A stretch of 64,000 bases of DNA from Thermohalobaculum sp951813525 (GCA_951813525.2 CATOTJ020000004.1:1-64000), one strand, 5' to 3'; positions 44,282 through 52,965 are shown, numbered from the stretch's first letter. Notes: generated by a model not told the origin, from the sequence alone. Numbers and translations are program-made.

Positions 44282-45418
44282 TCAGGCCTGCTCCAGCATG
44301 GTGGTAATCCGGTCGATGACCTCGCCCTGCTCGACCTCAGTCAAGTCACTGCCCGACGGCAAGCAGAGGCCGTTTGTAAAAAACCGCTCGTCTACCCCTG
44401 TGCCGCGGTATTCGGCCCCAGAAAAGAGCGGCTGAAGGTGCATGGGCTTCCACAGAGGGCGCGTCTCGATCCAATGTTCGAGTAGGCTTTTGTGGATGTG
44501 CTCGCGCGTCAAACCGCAAACCTCAGGATCGATGGTGATCGTGGTTAGCCAGCGGGAAGAACGGTAGCCCTCGGGCTCCGGCATGAAGGTAATACCTGGG
44601 AGGCTCAGCGCGGCCTGGTAGCGGGCGTTGACTCGGCGACGAGCCACGACGCGTTCGTCGAGAACTTCCAACTGGCCGAGACCGATCGCGGCGCAGATGT
44701 TGGAAAGGCGGTAATTATAGCCGAAGGTCGAATGCTCGTAATGGGGCGCCGGGTCGCGAGCCTGAGTCGCCAGGAATCGCGCCTTCTCGGCCATCTTCAC
44801 ATTGCGGGTCACCAGCATGCCACCGCCCGAAGTGGTGATGATCTTATTGCCGTTGAAGGACAGGATCGCTGCGTCGCCCCCGGTACCACATTTGCGCCCG
44901 CCCCGGTATTTGGCCCCCGCGCTTTCGGCAGAATCGACGATCAGCGCCACGCCATGGCGTCTCGCCGCCGCCTCCAACGGATCTAGATCGACGCTCTGGC
45001 CATAAAGGTCGGTCGGCACCAGCGCCTTCGGCAGTCGTCCGACTCGGGCCGCGCGGTCGAGCTCAGCGGCCACCAGGTTCGCATCGATCGTCCAGGTGGC
45101 CGGGTCTAGATCGATAAAGACCGGCGCACCCCCCTCGTAGAGGATGGGAAAGGCCCCACCCGCAAATGTCATGGACGAAACCCAGACCTCATCACCTCGC
45201 CCTACGCCCGAAAGCCTGAGCGCCAAGTGCATCGCCGCAGATCCTGAGGACAGCCCGACGCAATGCAATCCGCCGGCCGGGTCCAGATAGTTCGCGAAGG
45301 CTTCCTCGAAGGCGGTCAGCTGCGGGCCAAGCGGCGCGATAAAATTGCTCTCGAAGGCGGCGTCGACATGCGTACGCTCGCGGCCAGACATATGCGGGCG
45401 GGACAACCAGATGCGCAT
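44282..45418 (-). CDS. DegT-family aminotransferase, PglE-like
   Basis: A 378-residue PLP enzyme: Lys in ILSFNGNKIITTSGGGML near residue 187 and VDSAESAGAKYRG. The NGNKIITTSGGGML context is that of PglE-type enzymes making UDP-4-amino-4,6-dideoxy-GlcNAc. It would use the product of the dehydratase at 21691, 20 kb away on the other strand. A PglD-type acetyltransferase is not seen nearby. Confidence 0.85.
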   Translation of the reverse strand: MRIWLSRPHMSGRERTHVDAAFESNFIAPLGPQLTAFEEAFANYLDPAGGLHCVGLSSGSAAMHLALRLSGVGRGDEVWVSSMTFAGGAFPILYEGGAPVFIDLDPATWTIDANLVAAELDRAARVGRLPKALVPTDLYGQSVDLDPLEAAARRHGVALIVDSAESAGAKYRGGRKCGTGGDAAILSFNGNKIITTSGGGMLVTRNVKMAEKARFLATQARDPAPHYEHSTFGYNYRLSNICAAIGLGQLEVLDERVVARRRVNARYQAALSLPGITFMPEPEGYRSSRWLTTITIDPEVCGLTREHIHKSLLEHWIETRPLWKPMHLQPLFSGAEYRGTGVDERFFTNGLCLPSGSDLTEVEQGEVIDRITTMLEQA

Positions 45419-45421
45419 CTC

Positions 45422-46342
45422 TCAGACCTCGTAGCCATGGCGGGACAGGATCGGCGCCAACACCTCGTGGACGGGGGCGGGTACCCCGGCCAGCGCACGC
45501 CGGCCTTTACCGACCGAACTGGCGCGTACTCCCTCGGCGATAGCGGCGATTCGGTTGGGATTGGCTGGCGCGTCCAGGAAGCCCATGATCCGGGTCAGCG
45601 CCGTGGTCGGGTCGGCCGCCATCTCCTCGTAGCGGATCTTCAGGACCCGTTCGGGGGCCATGTCCGCGAAGGCCCGGTCCGCTGCCTCGACCGAGGCCGC
45701 CCATTGTCGGGCGCACAACTCCTCCAGCGGCGCGTCGGCATGGGCCTCCATGCCCGGCCAGCTTGGCCCCCAGACCTTCATGCGCTTCTGGCGCCCAACC
45801 ATCAGCGCGATCCGGTTGCGCACGAACCGCAGCCCGTGCACGGGCAGGTCCAGCTTGGGCGCATTGCGGATCTTGGCCCAGTAATAGGGCAGGCCCGGAA
45901 GTTCCAGATCGCCCTGCCAGCGCCGGGCCGCCGAGGCGACGATGTCCGCCCCGTCGCGCACCAGGTAGAGATAGCGCGCCTCGGGCAGGGCGCGGTCGAC
46001 AAAAGGCACGCGCAGGGAATTAGCGCAGGTCTTCTCGACCACGAACGCGGGCCGGTCCATGCGCCGCCACAGCCGCCAGAAGGCGCCCCGGACGAACTGG
46101 CACACCGCCGGGGTCGCACGCTCGGGCGGGATCGCGTCATCGGGCCAGCCCAGATTGCCATGGCGCCAGACCGGGTCGATCTCGTCGCAATCCCAAGTCG
46201 CGAACCCAGGCAGCGCGCACAGGCTGTCGCGCAGGATATTCGTGCCCGAGCGCCCGGCGCCGATGATGACTACTGGCGTGAACGGCAGGGTCTCCGCATC
46301 CTGCCGATCCCCTTGTGTCCCCCCCATCTGCACCCCGCTCAC
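45422..46342 (-). CDS. PAPS-dependent sulfotransferase
   Basis: A 306-residue protein with the 5'-phosphosulfate loop VVIIGAGRSGTNILRDSL near residue 20-37 and the 3'-phosphate region YLYLVRDGADIVASAARRWQG near 122-142. It should transfer sulfate from PAPS, the product of CysDNC on the same molecule, to a sugar. A GTG start at 46342 overlaps the previous stop (GTGA); the ATG at 46327 is the alternative. No signal peptide, so it acts in the cytoplasm, probably on lipid-linked or nucleotide sugars. Confidence 0.85.
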   Translation of the reverse strand: MSGVQMGGTQGDRQDAETLPFTPVVIIGAGRSGTNILRDSLCALPGFATWDCDEIDPVWRHGNLGWPDDAIPPERATPAVCQFVRGAFWRLWRRMDRPAFVVEKTCANSLRVPFVDRALPEARYLYLVRDGADIVASAARRWQGDLELPGLPYYWAKIRNAPKLDLPVHGLRFVRNRIALMVGRQKRMKVWGPSWPGMEAHADAPLEELCARQWAASVEAADRAFADMAPERVLKIRYEEMAADPTTALTRIMGFLDAPANPNRIAAIAEGVRASSVGKGRRALAGVPAPVHEVLAPILSRHGYEV

Positions 46343-46968
46343 TTGCGCACCGTCGCGATCACGTGGCGAAGATCGCCCAGCACGCTCCAGTCGCGCATGT
46401 AATCTAAGTTGATGCGCACCTTGTCGGGCCAGATGACCTCGGCGTTATAACGCTCGGGGTCGGGTCGGGCGGCTAGGATCTCCTCCTCATTGCGGTATTT
46501 CAGGGTCGCCGGTCCAGTCATGCCCGGGCGCAGCTCCAGCAGCGCCCGCTCCACCCCCTCCAGCCGGTCGAGAAATCCCGGCACGTCCGGGCGCGGCCCG
46601 ACGATCGACATCTCGCCGCGCACCACGTTGAAGAGCTGGGGCAACTCGTCTAGTTTCCAGCCCCGGAGCTTTGCGCCAAAGGGCGTGATCCGCGCATCAT
46701 GCGCGGTGGTGACCGTGGTGCCGCCGGAATGGGCCCGCATGGTCCGAAGCTTGACCACTCGGAAAAGCCGCCCGCGTCGGCCGACCCGCTCCTGGCAAAA
46801 GAAGCCGCTGGCCCCGGTGTCGCGCGCGGCCAGCCACCAACTGATCAGAATGACCGGTGCCAGGAGCGCCAGGGCCGGAACGGCGATCGCCAGGTCGAGC
46901 GCGCGCTTCAGGGCGCGCTGCCACATGCTCAGCCCAGGCGCCGTGGACGGATCCGCGACCGCGCTCAC
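46339..46968 (-). CDS. initiating phosphoglycosyltransferase (PglC/WcaJ C-terminal-domain type)
   Basis: A 209-residue monotopic enzyme with one N-terminal hydrophobic hairpin (DLAIAVPALALLAPVILISWWLA), then QERVGRRGRLFRVVKLRTM, KLDELPQLFNVVRGEMSIVGPRPD with the catalytic Asp-Glu pair, and LRPGMTGPATLKYR. It transfers a sugar-1-phosphate to undecaprenyl phosphate. The short, PglC-like form fits the diamino-sugar enzymes in the locus. GTG start overlapping the fnlC stop. Confidence 0.92.
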   Translation of the reverse strand: MSAVADPSTAPGLSMWQRALKRALDLAIAVPALALLAPVILISWWLAARDTGASGFFCQERVGRRGRLFRVVKLRTMRAHSGGTTVTTAHDARITPFGAKLRGWKLDELPQLFNVVRGEMSIVGPRPDVPGFLDRLEGVERALLELRPGMTGPATLKYRNEEEILAARPDPERYNAEVIWPDKVRINLDYMRDWSVLGDLRHVIATVRK

Positions 46969-48098
46969 GTCTCCTCCGCCGCCCGGATCCCGTCCCAGAC
47001 GTTGGACAGCTTCGCGGTGCCGACGATCAAGCTGACGACCCGCTCGGAGGTGTTGGCGATACGATAGTCGGTGGGCGTCTCAGACGCGCCACGCTCGGCG
47101 AAAAGCCGCGTCTGAAGCCTGACGCCGCCCAAGATCGCGTCCCGATCCAGCCCGGTCACGGTCAGACAGCCAGCATCCAGACCCTCGGGTCGCTCGATCG
47201 CGTCGCGGGGAGTGATAGCGGGAAAACCGAGGATCGAGGCTTCTTCCGCGATGGTGCCGCTGTCCGAAATAGCACAGAAGGCGTTCATCTGAAGTTTATT
47301 GTAGTCGTGGAACCCGAAGGGTTCCAAGTCCCGGACCCTGTCGGAGAACGTAAGCCCGAACGCGTCCAACCGCTTGCGGGTACGCGGATGGGTCGAGAGG
47401 ATCACCGGCCGGTCGTAGTCCTCCGCCAGCTCGTTCAGCGCGCCTGTCAGCGCTTCCAGCCGCGGGCGGCTGTCGACGTTTTCCTCGCGGTGGAGCGAGG
47501 CGACGAAATAGCCACGTTTTTCCAGATCCAGCCGCTCTAGCACGTCCGAGGCCTCGATCCTCTCCCGGTAATGGTCCAGCACTTCACGCATGGGCGAGCC
47601 GGTCAGATAGACGCGCCGGTGGTGGATGCCTTCGGACAGCAGATGCCGGCGCGCGTGCTCGGTATAGACCAGGTTGAAATCGGCGATGTGGTCGACCAGT
47701 CGGCGGTTGGTCTCCTCGGGCACATTGCGGTCGAAGGACCGATTGCCGGCCTCCATGTGGTAGACGGGGACCTTCATGCGCCGCGCCATGATGGCCGAGA
47801 TCGCCGAATTGGTGTCGCCCAGGATTAGGACCGCGTCAGGGCGTTCCTCGGCGATGACCTTCTCGGTCCTGATCAGGACGCCACCCAGCGTCTCTCCCAG
47901 GCTACCCCCGCCAACGCCCAGGAAATGATCGGGCTTCTTGATGCCGAGATCCTCGAAGAGGACCTCATTCAACGCATAGTCCCAGTTCTGGCCGGTATGG
48001 ACTAGGACGTGATCGGTAAAATCCTCCAGCCGCGCCATGACGCAGGAGAGCCGGATGATCTCCGGCCGTGTGCCCAGAATGGTCATGACCTTCAGCAT
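46965..48098 (-). CDS. fnlC: UDP-L-FucNAc synthase, C2-epimerase step (FnlC/WbjD/CapG)
   Basis: A 377-residue UDP-GlcNAc 2-epimerase-fold protein: VMTILGTRPEIIRLSCVM, HTGQNWDYALNEVLFEDLGI, LILGDTNSAISAIMARRMKVPVYHMEAGNRSFD, and PEETNRRLVDHIADFN. The HTGQNxDYxLNEVFFxDLGI and AGNR variants mark the WbjD/CapG branch, not WecB or WbpI. It performs the last step to UDP-N-acetyl-L-fucosamine. A 160-bp gap with two palindromes separates it from fnlB, so it may start its own transcript. Confidence 0.92.
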   Translation of the reverse strand: MLKVMTILGTRPEIIRLSCVMARLEDFTDHVLVHTGQNWDYALNEVLFEDLGIKKPDHFLGVGGGSLGETLGGVLIRTEKVIAEERPDAVLILGDTNSAISAIMARRMKVPVYHMEAGNRSFDRNVPEETNRRLVDHIADFNLVYTEHARRHLLSEGIHHRRVYLTGSPMREVLDHYRERIEASDVLERLDLEKRGYFVASLHREENVDSRPRLEALTGALNELAEDYDRPVILSTHPRTRKRLDAFGLTFSDRVRDLEPFGFHDYNKLQMNAFCAISDSGTIAEEASILGFPAITPRDAIERPEGLDAGCLTVTGLDRDAILGGVRLQTRLFAERGASETPTDYRIANTSERVVSLIVGTAKLSNVWDGIRAAEET

Positions 48099-48132
48099 GG
48101 CAATCTCCCACGGCAGCCGACGGTTCCTGGGG

Positions 48133-48156
48133 AAAGGTCGACAATTATCAATTTTT
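48133..48156. promoter_or_regulatory. degenerate copy of the shared palindrome upstream of fnlC
   Basis: AAAGGTCGA-N6-TCAATTTTT, 35 bp before the fnlC start, matches the cysD site in most positions of both arms (three to four changes). A better copy lies 77 bp further upstream. Confidence 0.45.
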
Positions 48157-48209
48157 CGACATTTCGCGGAGAATAAAAAAGCATGCGCGCGTCATTGTTG
48201 CTTGAGACA

Positions 48210-48233
48210 CAAAGTTGGCAGCGATCAACTTTA
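48210..48233. promoter_or_regulatory. second copy of the shared palindrome upstream of fnlC
   Basis: CAAAGTTGG-N6-TCAACTTTA, 112 bp before the fnlC start and directly after the fnlB stop region. The arms AAAGTTG and CAACTTT are intact, as at 17454. Having two sites in one intergenic gap suggests cooperative binding or looping. Confidence 0.55.
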
Positions 48234-48258
48234 TGCTGGATGATCCTTGCTCCTCGCA

Positions 48259-49401
48259 TCACGCCGTCCCCAGGACCGGGTCTGAATAGGTGTCGGGGAC
48301 TGCCGGATCGAAGATCTCGTGGGTCCAGAACAGCGTTAGCAGTGGCTTCTCGCCTACATTCTCGATGGAATGGGTATGCAAGGTAGGCATGTCGACCGGC
48401 GCCGGGGCTTTACCCGAGACACGGTAATCCCAGACTTCGTCCTCAAGCACTTTCCGGATGCGGATCACCGCGTCGCCCTCGACCACCAGGAAACGCTCGA
48501 CCTTGTCCAGATGGAAATGGTCGCCGCGGGTCACACCCGGCTCGGTCCAGCTCAGGAACGTCTGGCCCCTACCGCCCGCGCTCTTGGTCGCCTCAAAGAG
48601 GGTTCCGCGCGGATCAGTATTCAACTTCAACGGGCGTGGCCAGCCACCGGGGTAGCTAGCATCGCGATAGCTGTTGAACAGCGCCAGATCGAACGGGTCC
48701 GACAGGTCCGGATAGATTCCGGCGCCATAGCTGTCGTGGAACGCGCGCAGCTTGTCCCAGAGGTCCGGCACCGTGATCGGGCGCGGCTCGGGCCCGACCC
48801 GCCCAGTGTGCCCCTCCAGAACCGCGCCGATCGCAGCCTCGGCAGCGGCGCCAGCGTGCAGCAGGTGCACGGCCCCGACTGGATTGATGTCCGGCGTCTC
48901 GCCGGCCAGAAGCGCCTCAATCAAGGTGGCGGTAACGTTATTGTAGCGCGGTCGGGCGCCCTCGCCGAAAATATGCGGCAGAACCAGGTCTGTATACGGC
49001 CATCCCGTATCAGCCAGGATCTGGCCCGCGCGGGCCTTGGACCGGCCATACGGGCTGTCGGCGCCGGCGTGGATAGTATTCGCATAGACAATGTGCGGAG
49101 TCGCGCCGGCCGCCCGGCTGCCGGCAACAAGCGCCTCGGCAATAGAAGGGTTGGCCGCCTCTAAGTCCATCGGGTTGGCCCGGTTGACCCCGGCAAAATG
49201 CAGGACTGCACCCACGCCCGACAGTGCGCCGGCCAGCCGGGTGGGGTCGTTGAAGGTTTCGCGGTCAATCGTGACCAGCTCGACCGGCGGGCTCTCGCCT
49301 CGGAAGCGGGCCGCGCAAATTCGGGCATGGACCCGGGCGGCCGCATGCCAGCCCAATAGGCCGGCGGCCCCAGTGACGGCGATCTTCAGTTGTGCGCTCA
49401 C
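48259..49401 (-). CDS. fnlB: UDP-2-acetamido-2,6-dideoxy-hexulose reductase/epimerase (FnlB/WbjC/CapF)
   Basis: A 380-residue fusion: N-terminal SDR reductase (IAVTGAAGLLGWHAA, YGRSKARAG as YxxxK) and C-terminal cupin from about residue 255 (VTRGDHFHLDKVERFLVVEG with metal ligands His-x-His and Glu). This two-domain layout is diagnostic of CapF. It performs epimerisation and reduction in UDP-L-FucNAc synthesis. GTG start with a GTGA overlap on fnlA. Confidence 0.94.
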   Translation of the reverse strand: MSAQLKIAVTGAAGLLGWHAAARVHARICAARFRGESPPVELVTIDRETFNDPTRLAGALSGVGAVLHFAGVNRANPMDLEAANPSIAEALVAGSRAAGATPHIVYANTIHAGADSPYGRSKARAGQILADTGWPYTDLVLPHIFGEGARPRYNNVTATLIEALLAGETPDINPVGAVHLLHAGAAAEAAIGAVLEGHTGRVGPEPRPITVPDLWDKLRAFHDSYGAGIYPDLSDPFDLALFNSYRDASYPGGWPRPLKLNTDPRGTLFEATKSAGGRGQTFLSWTEPGVTRGDHFHLDKVERFLVVEGDAVIRIRKVLEDEVWDYRVSGKAPAPVDMPTLHTHSIENVGEKPLLTLFWTHEIFDPAVPDTYSDPVLGTA

Positions 49402-50453
49402 CCCCCGGTCTCGCGCCAGGCGGTCAGTTCGGCCTGAATCTCTGGCAGCGTGGCAATTAGGTTCGCCACCCCGGTCGCATCCAGCTGTTCGGTGTTATGC
49501 GAGTGATAATCGACCAGATTGCGCGCACCCTCGTCACCTTCCGAGAAATAGGCGGAATAGTTCAGATCGCGGCGATCCATGTGGATGCGCCAATAGGCGC
49601 CCTGATCTTCAGCCTGGGCCAGTTCCTGAGCCGAAGCCAGCGTCTCATAGAGCTTTTCCGCATGGCGCCGGCCGATCACTTCGACTGGATGGTCGGGCAC
49701 GTCGAACAGCTGCTTGAGGCCAGCCACTAGGTTAGCCAGCGTCGCCGCCGGCGCCTTCTTGATAAAAAGATCACCCTGGGCGGCATGGGTAAACGCATGA
49801 CGCACCAATGCCACTGAATCGCTCAACGGCATCAAGAACCGCGTCATGCCGGGTTCGGTCAGCGTGATCGGGGTGCTGGTCTTGATCTGGCGCACGAAGA
49901 GCGGGATCACCGAGCCACGCGAATGCATCACGTTGCCATAGCGCACCAAGCTGATCGTGGTGTCGGCATCCGGCCCGATCTCACGCGCCGCCGCCTGAGC
50001 AACCTTCTCCATGATCGCCTTGGACATGCCCATCGCGTTGATGGGAAAGACCGCCTTGTCGGTGGACAGACACACCAGCGACCGCACGCCGGCCTTAACC
50101 GCAGCGCGCACCACGTTTTCCGAGCCCTGGATGTTGGTGCGCACAGCCTCCAGCGGAAAGAACTCACAAGACGGCACCTGCTTCAGGGCGGCGGCGTGAA
50201 AGACACACTCGACACCGGCTATCGCCCTATCGACCGAGGTCCGGTCGCGAATGTCGCCTATATAGAATCGCACGCGGTGATCATGCAGCTCGCCGCGCAG
50301 CGCATCCTGCTTCTCCTCATCGCGGCTCAGCACGCGCAGTTCGGATACTCCGGCCGCCAGAAGCTCGCGTAGCATGGTCTTGCCGAAGGAACCGGTGCCG
50401 CCGGTGATCAAAACTGAGGAGGGCAGGGATTCGCCTGAAAGTTTCTCTGACAT
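49398..50453 (-). CDS. fnlA: UDP-GlcNAc 4,6-dehydratase/5-epimerase (FnlA/WbjB/CapE)
   Basis: A 351-residue SDR: VLITGGTGSFGKTMLREL near residue 13-30 and catalytic STDKAVFPINAMGMSKAIMEK with MxxxK in place of YxxxK. YGNVMHSRGSVIPLFVRQI follows. I start it at the ATG at 50453 (MSEKLSGES); the longer frame adds 60 residues of unrelated character. First enzyme of the UDP-L-FucNAc branch. The region upstream holds IS debris, so its promoter may be new. Confidence 0.93.
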   Translation of the reverse strand: MSEKLSGESLPSSVLITGGTGSFGKTMLRELLAAGVSELRVLSRDEEKQDALRGELHDHRVRFYIGDIRDRTSVDRAIAGVECVFHAAALKQVPSCEFFPLEAVRTNIQGSENVVRAAVKAGVRSLVCLSTDKAVFPINAMGMSKAIMEKVAQAAAREIGPDADTTISLVRYGNVMHSRGSVIPLFVRQIKTSTPITLTEPGMTRFLMPLSDSVALVRHAFTHAAQGDLFIKKAPAATLANLVAGLKQLFDVPDHPVEVIGRRHAEKLYETLASAQELAQAEDQGAYWRIHMDRRDLNYSAYFSEGDEGARNLVDYHSHNTEQLDATGVANLIATLPEIQAELTAWRETGG

Positions 50454-50688
50454 TACACCCCAATAAACTAACCAGCTAACTCTGCCAGTCGAAGCACTTC
50501 TCTCTAAGGGGCCAGTCCCCCCCGAACTCGCGCCTTTCCATATCGAAAGCAGCCAGCAACGTCTATGGCTGTTTTGTCCCGATTGTGGGATAGCTGTTTT
50601 GATCCGAAACAATGCTATCGCCCGGCACTGCAACAGCGTTTTCGGCGCCCGCCGGTATCCTCTAGACCCTCATACCAAAGCGCATTGA

Positions 50689-50982
50689 TCAGAACCCATT
50701 GGCCCAGTTGCGCCAGGCGATGGATGTGATGCGGTCTGGCTGATCGATGAGTTTGTTCCATGCCTCGCAGCACAGCGCAACGATGTCGTCGTAGTTTTGG
50801 AAGATCCGGTTCGAGAGCCAGTTTTGGCGCATGAATTGCCAGACATTTTCAACCGGGTTCAATTCAGGTGACCGGGGCGGTAATGGGACGAGCGTGATGT
50901 TCTCAGGGATCTCCAGCTTCGGCGAGGTATGCCAGCCTGCCTGATCGACGATCAGAACGGCGTGGGCACCGGGGGCTGTCTG
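50689..50982 (-). pseudogene. C-terminal fragment of an IS630-family transposase
   Basis: Read on the minus strand the segment gives APGAHAVLIVDQAGWHTS, then PENITLVPLPPRSPELNPVENVWQF and ends NWANGF at the stop at 50689. It holds the second Asp and the Glu of the catalytic triad, and closely resembles, without being identical to, the complete copy at 28870. The end beyond the stop matches the fragment at 35022. Everything N-terminal of the second Asp is missing. Confidence 0.85.
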
Positions 50983-51306
50983 ACGTCAGCGCCTGTGGGA
51001 CAGTTTAGGGTGATTTGATAAGGGAGGATATCTGGCTCATCGTAGCCACCAAATGAAGAGGATGAGGCGCTGCGCTCATGAGAGACCGCGAGATCCTGCC
51101 CCCTGCCGGAACCGACCCGAACGAGCACGAGGATAGGGTGGGGCTCAGTCCACAACGGTGGAGAATTCTAGCCCTGCCTGAGGGCATATTGGGTCGCAGT
51201 CCAAACCAACCCAGGACGACTTCAATCCGTAAGCCCATAGCTGTCCACCCAGATGGGGGAACTCCAACTCAAGTCACGGTTCGGATGCCCAATGGGGGAT
51301 CACGAT
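50983..51306. other. unassigned stretch between the IS630 fragment and wzy
   Basis: About 320 bp with no convincing gene. Short open frames exist on both strands but look like chance frames. The end next to wzy (51240-51300) has an IS-end-like look (GGGGGATCACGATTCAATAT), but no inverted partner was found. Confidence 0.4.
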
Positions 51307-52668
51307 TCAATATCGGCTGACAGCCCGAGATTTCAGCTTGATGCGCGACAGCAGGAAGTAGAGTAGAAAGGTTATCAAGCCCGCATTCAGAACCGTCAAA
51401 ATTGAACCCGAGGTCCATGACGAGAGCGCAATGAGCATGAAGGCCAGGATCATGACCTGTGTCTTGCAGGTGTTATTCGACCGCAGCCGTTTGTCGATCG
51501 CCCTGGCCGCCCAGGCCATAAGAAACGGCAATATCAGTAGCCCTGGGATCCAGAAATTGAAATAGAGCGTGGTAACCAGCGATGGAGGCGAGTTGCCGCG
51601 GTCGGAACTCCCCCACAACACTCCGAACAGCTCACGGGGCAGGGTGTCGGGTTTGATGCTTGGGGCCAGCGAAAGGATGTCCTGGATCCAATCCAGGCCA
51701 AACCGGTGCCCACGTTCCACGACATACCAGTAGGTTTCCAGATTGGCGCTTTGGTTGACCAGGAACCGCCGCTGGAAAAGCTCCGAGAAGGACGCAAAGA
51801 TAGAGAATTCGGTCACCCTTCCTTGCAGGGAACTCAGGAACCCGAAAGCCTGGATCACGATCAAAAAGATCACGATCTGTCGGACGGTTAGCCTGTAGCG
51901 ATAGTAGAAGACGGAGAAGACGGAGAGCGAGATCGCCGCGAACATCAGTGGGGCGCGCTGCCCCGTTCCGGTCGTGGCCAGAAAGATGATCACGATGGTC
52001 GGAAGGATCGCCAAGCGTCGCCAGTTGCCCGTGAGCGAGGTTAACCAGATGACCAGTGACATCGGCAGGAGAAGGTTCTTGAACTGGTTGGCGTAGCCCG
52101 CGTAGGTGTATTTCCCGTTCGCGTAATAGGAGAGCCGCGTGTCCGCAATCAGCGCCGCCGCCCCCGACCGCTGATAGATCAGCCCGCCGTTCGCCTGGTA
52201 GTAGAGAGCGGTCATGAGGATCGACACCACCGCGATCGCGATCGCGAGAAGATGGTTCGTGTTGCCGTCCGGGCGGCGATCCTGCGGCGTGGGCAGACTC
52301 ATCTGGCTCGGGGGAAACACCACCATGAAAGCGATATTCAGAATAAGGAAGAAGAGCATGTGGAAAACGAGGAACTCAACCTGGAATGCGTCTGCGAAAT
52401 CAGTCAGAAACGGAATCGGCAGATAATACATAGCCTGCAGCGTGAGGAAGAAGAACGCGCTACTTTGAAAGCCAAAATAAACCACCAGAAAGTAAACGTA
52501 GAAGCTGAGCGCCGCGAAGCTGAGCGCGGTGGCTGCCTCGTGGTTGCGCCCAAATTTGGAGACTAGGGGCTCGTCGAAGACGTCGCCTAAATAGGCGCTT
52601 ATCAACACCACGACCGCGGAGGCGGCGGCGAGGCCCGCGAACATGAAATCCTTCCTTGCGATCTTCAT
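51307..52668 (-). CDS. wzy: polysaccharide polymerase, Wzy-like
   Basis: A 453-residue integral membrane protein with about ten to twelve hydrophobic segments and a larger hydrophilic loop between about residues 285 and 350 (RFLVNQSANLETYWYVVERGHRFGLDW ... LFGVLWGSSDRGNSPPS), the arrangement of Wzy/O-antigen ligase-type polymerases. Sequence conservation in this class is low, so the call depends on topology and on lying between wzx and sugar genes. It starts at the ATG at 52668. Confidence 0.75.
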   Translation of the reverse strand: MKIARKDFMFAGLAAASAVVVLISAYLGDVFDEPLVSKFGRNHEAATALSFAALSFYVYFLVVYFGFQSSAFFFLTLQAMYYLPIPFLTDFADAFQVEFLVFHMLFFLILNIAFMVVFPPSQMSLPTPQDRRPDGNTNHLLAIAIAVVSILMTALYYQANGGLIYQRSGAAALIADTRLSYYANGKYTYAGYANQFKNLLLPMSLVIWLTSLTGNWRRLAILPTIVIIFLATTGTGQRAPLMFAAISLSVFSVFYYRYRLTVRQIVIFLIVIQAFGFLSSLQGRVTEFSIFASFSELFQRRFLVNQSANLETYWYVVERGHRFGLDWIQDILSLAPSIKPDTLPRELFGVLWGSSDRGNSPPSLVTTLYFNFWIPGLLILPFLMAWAARAIDKRLRSNNTCKTQVMILAFMLIALSSWTSGSILTVLNAGLITFLLYFLLSRIKLKSRAVSRY

Positions 52669-52782
52669 GAGTTCCCGGCTTCCTCTCCTTCAGCCTGGGG
52701 CGGTGTGTCGGCCCTTGCCACGCGGTCCCGCAGCAGGTGGAGGTTGACCTGTCCCGCTTTCGTGCCGCCCCATTTGTTCGTT

Positions 52783-52889
52783 TAAATCACTTTCCGTTTG
52801 AAGGCGACAACGGGCTGGTCTTCACGTCCCGCAAATACACCGCCCTGGACATGAAGACGCCTACGGAGGCATTTAAATTAGCAGCTTAA
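52783..52889 (+). pseudogene. 3' scrap of an IS3-family orfB
   Basis: The plus strand reads NHFPFEGDNGLVFTSRKYTAL directly followed by DMKTPTEAFKLAA and a TAA at 52887-52889. The first part belongs to the second-Asp region of an IS3 integrase core and the last part to the C-terminal end, so the segment between them is deleted. It lies between wzx and wzy. Confidence 0.7.
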
Positions 52890-52965
52890 CCTGAGCAGAT
52901 TCCGCTGGGTCGATACATATCCGTGACCGTTCTATGTACTGACCCCAACAATGATGCCGCATCGC

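Noticed and set aside
46965..48098. Assignment of the 2-epimerase as WbpI or WecB
   Set aside because: Its HTGQNWDYALNEV and AGNRSFD variants and its place with fnlA/fnlB mark the WbjD/FnlC branch.
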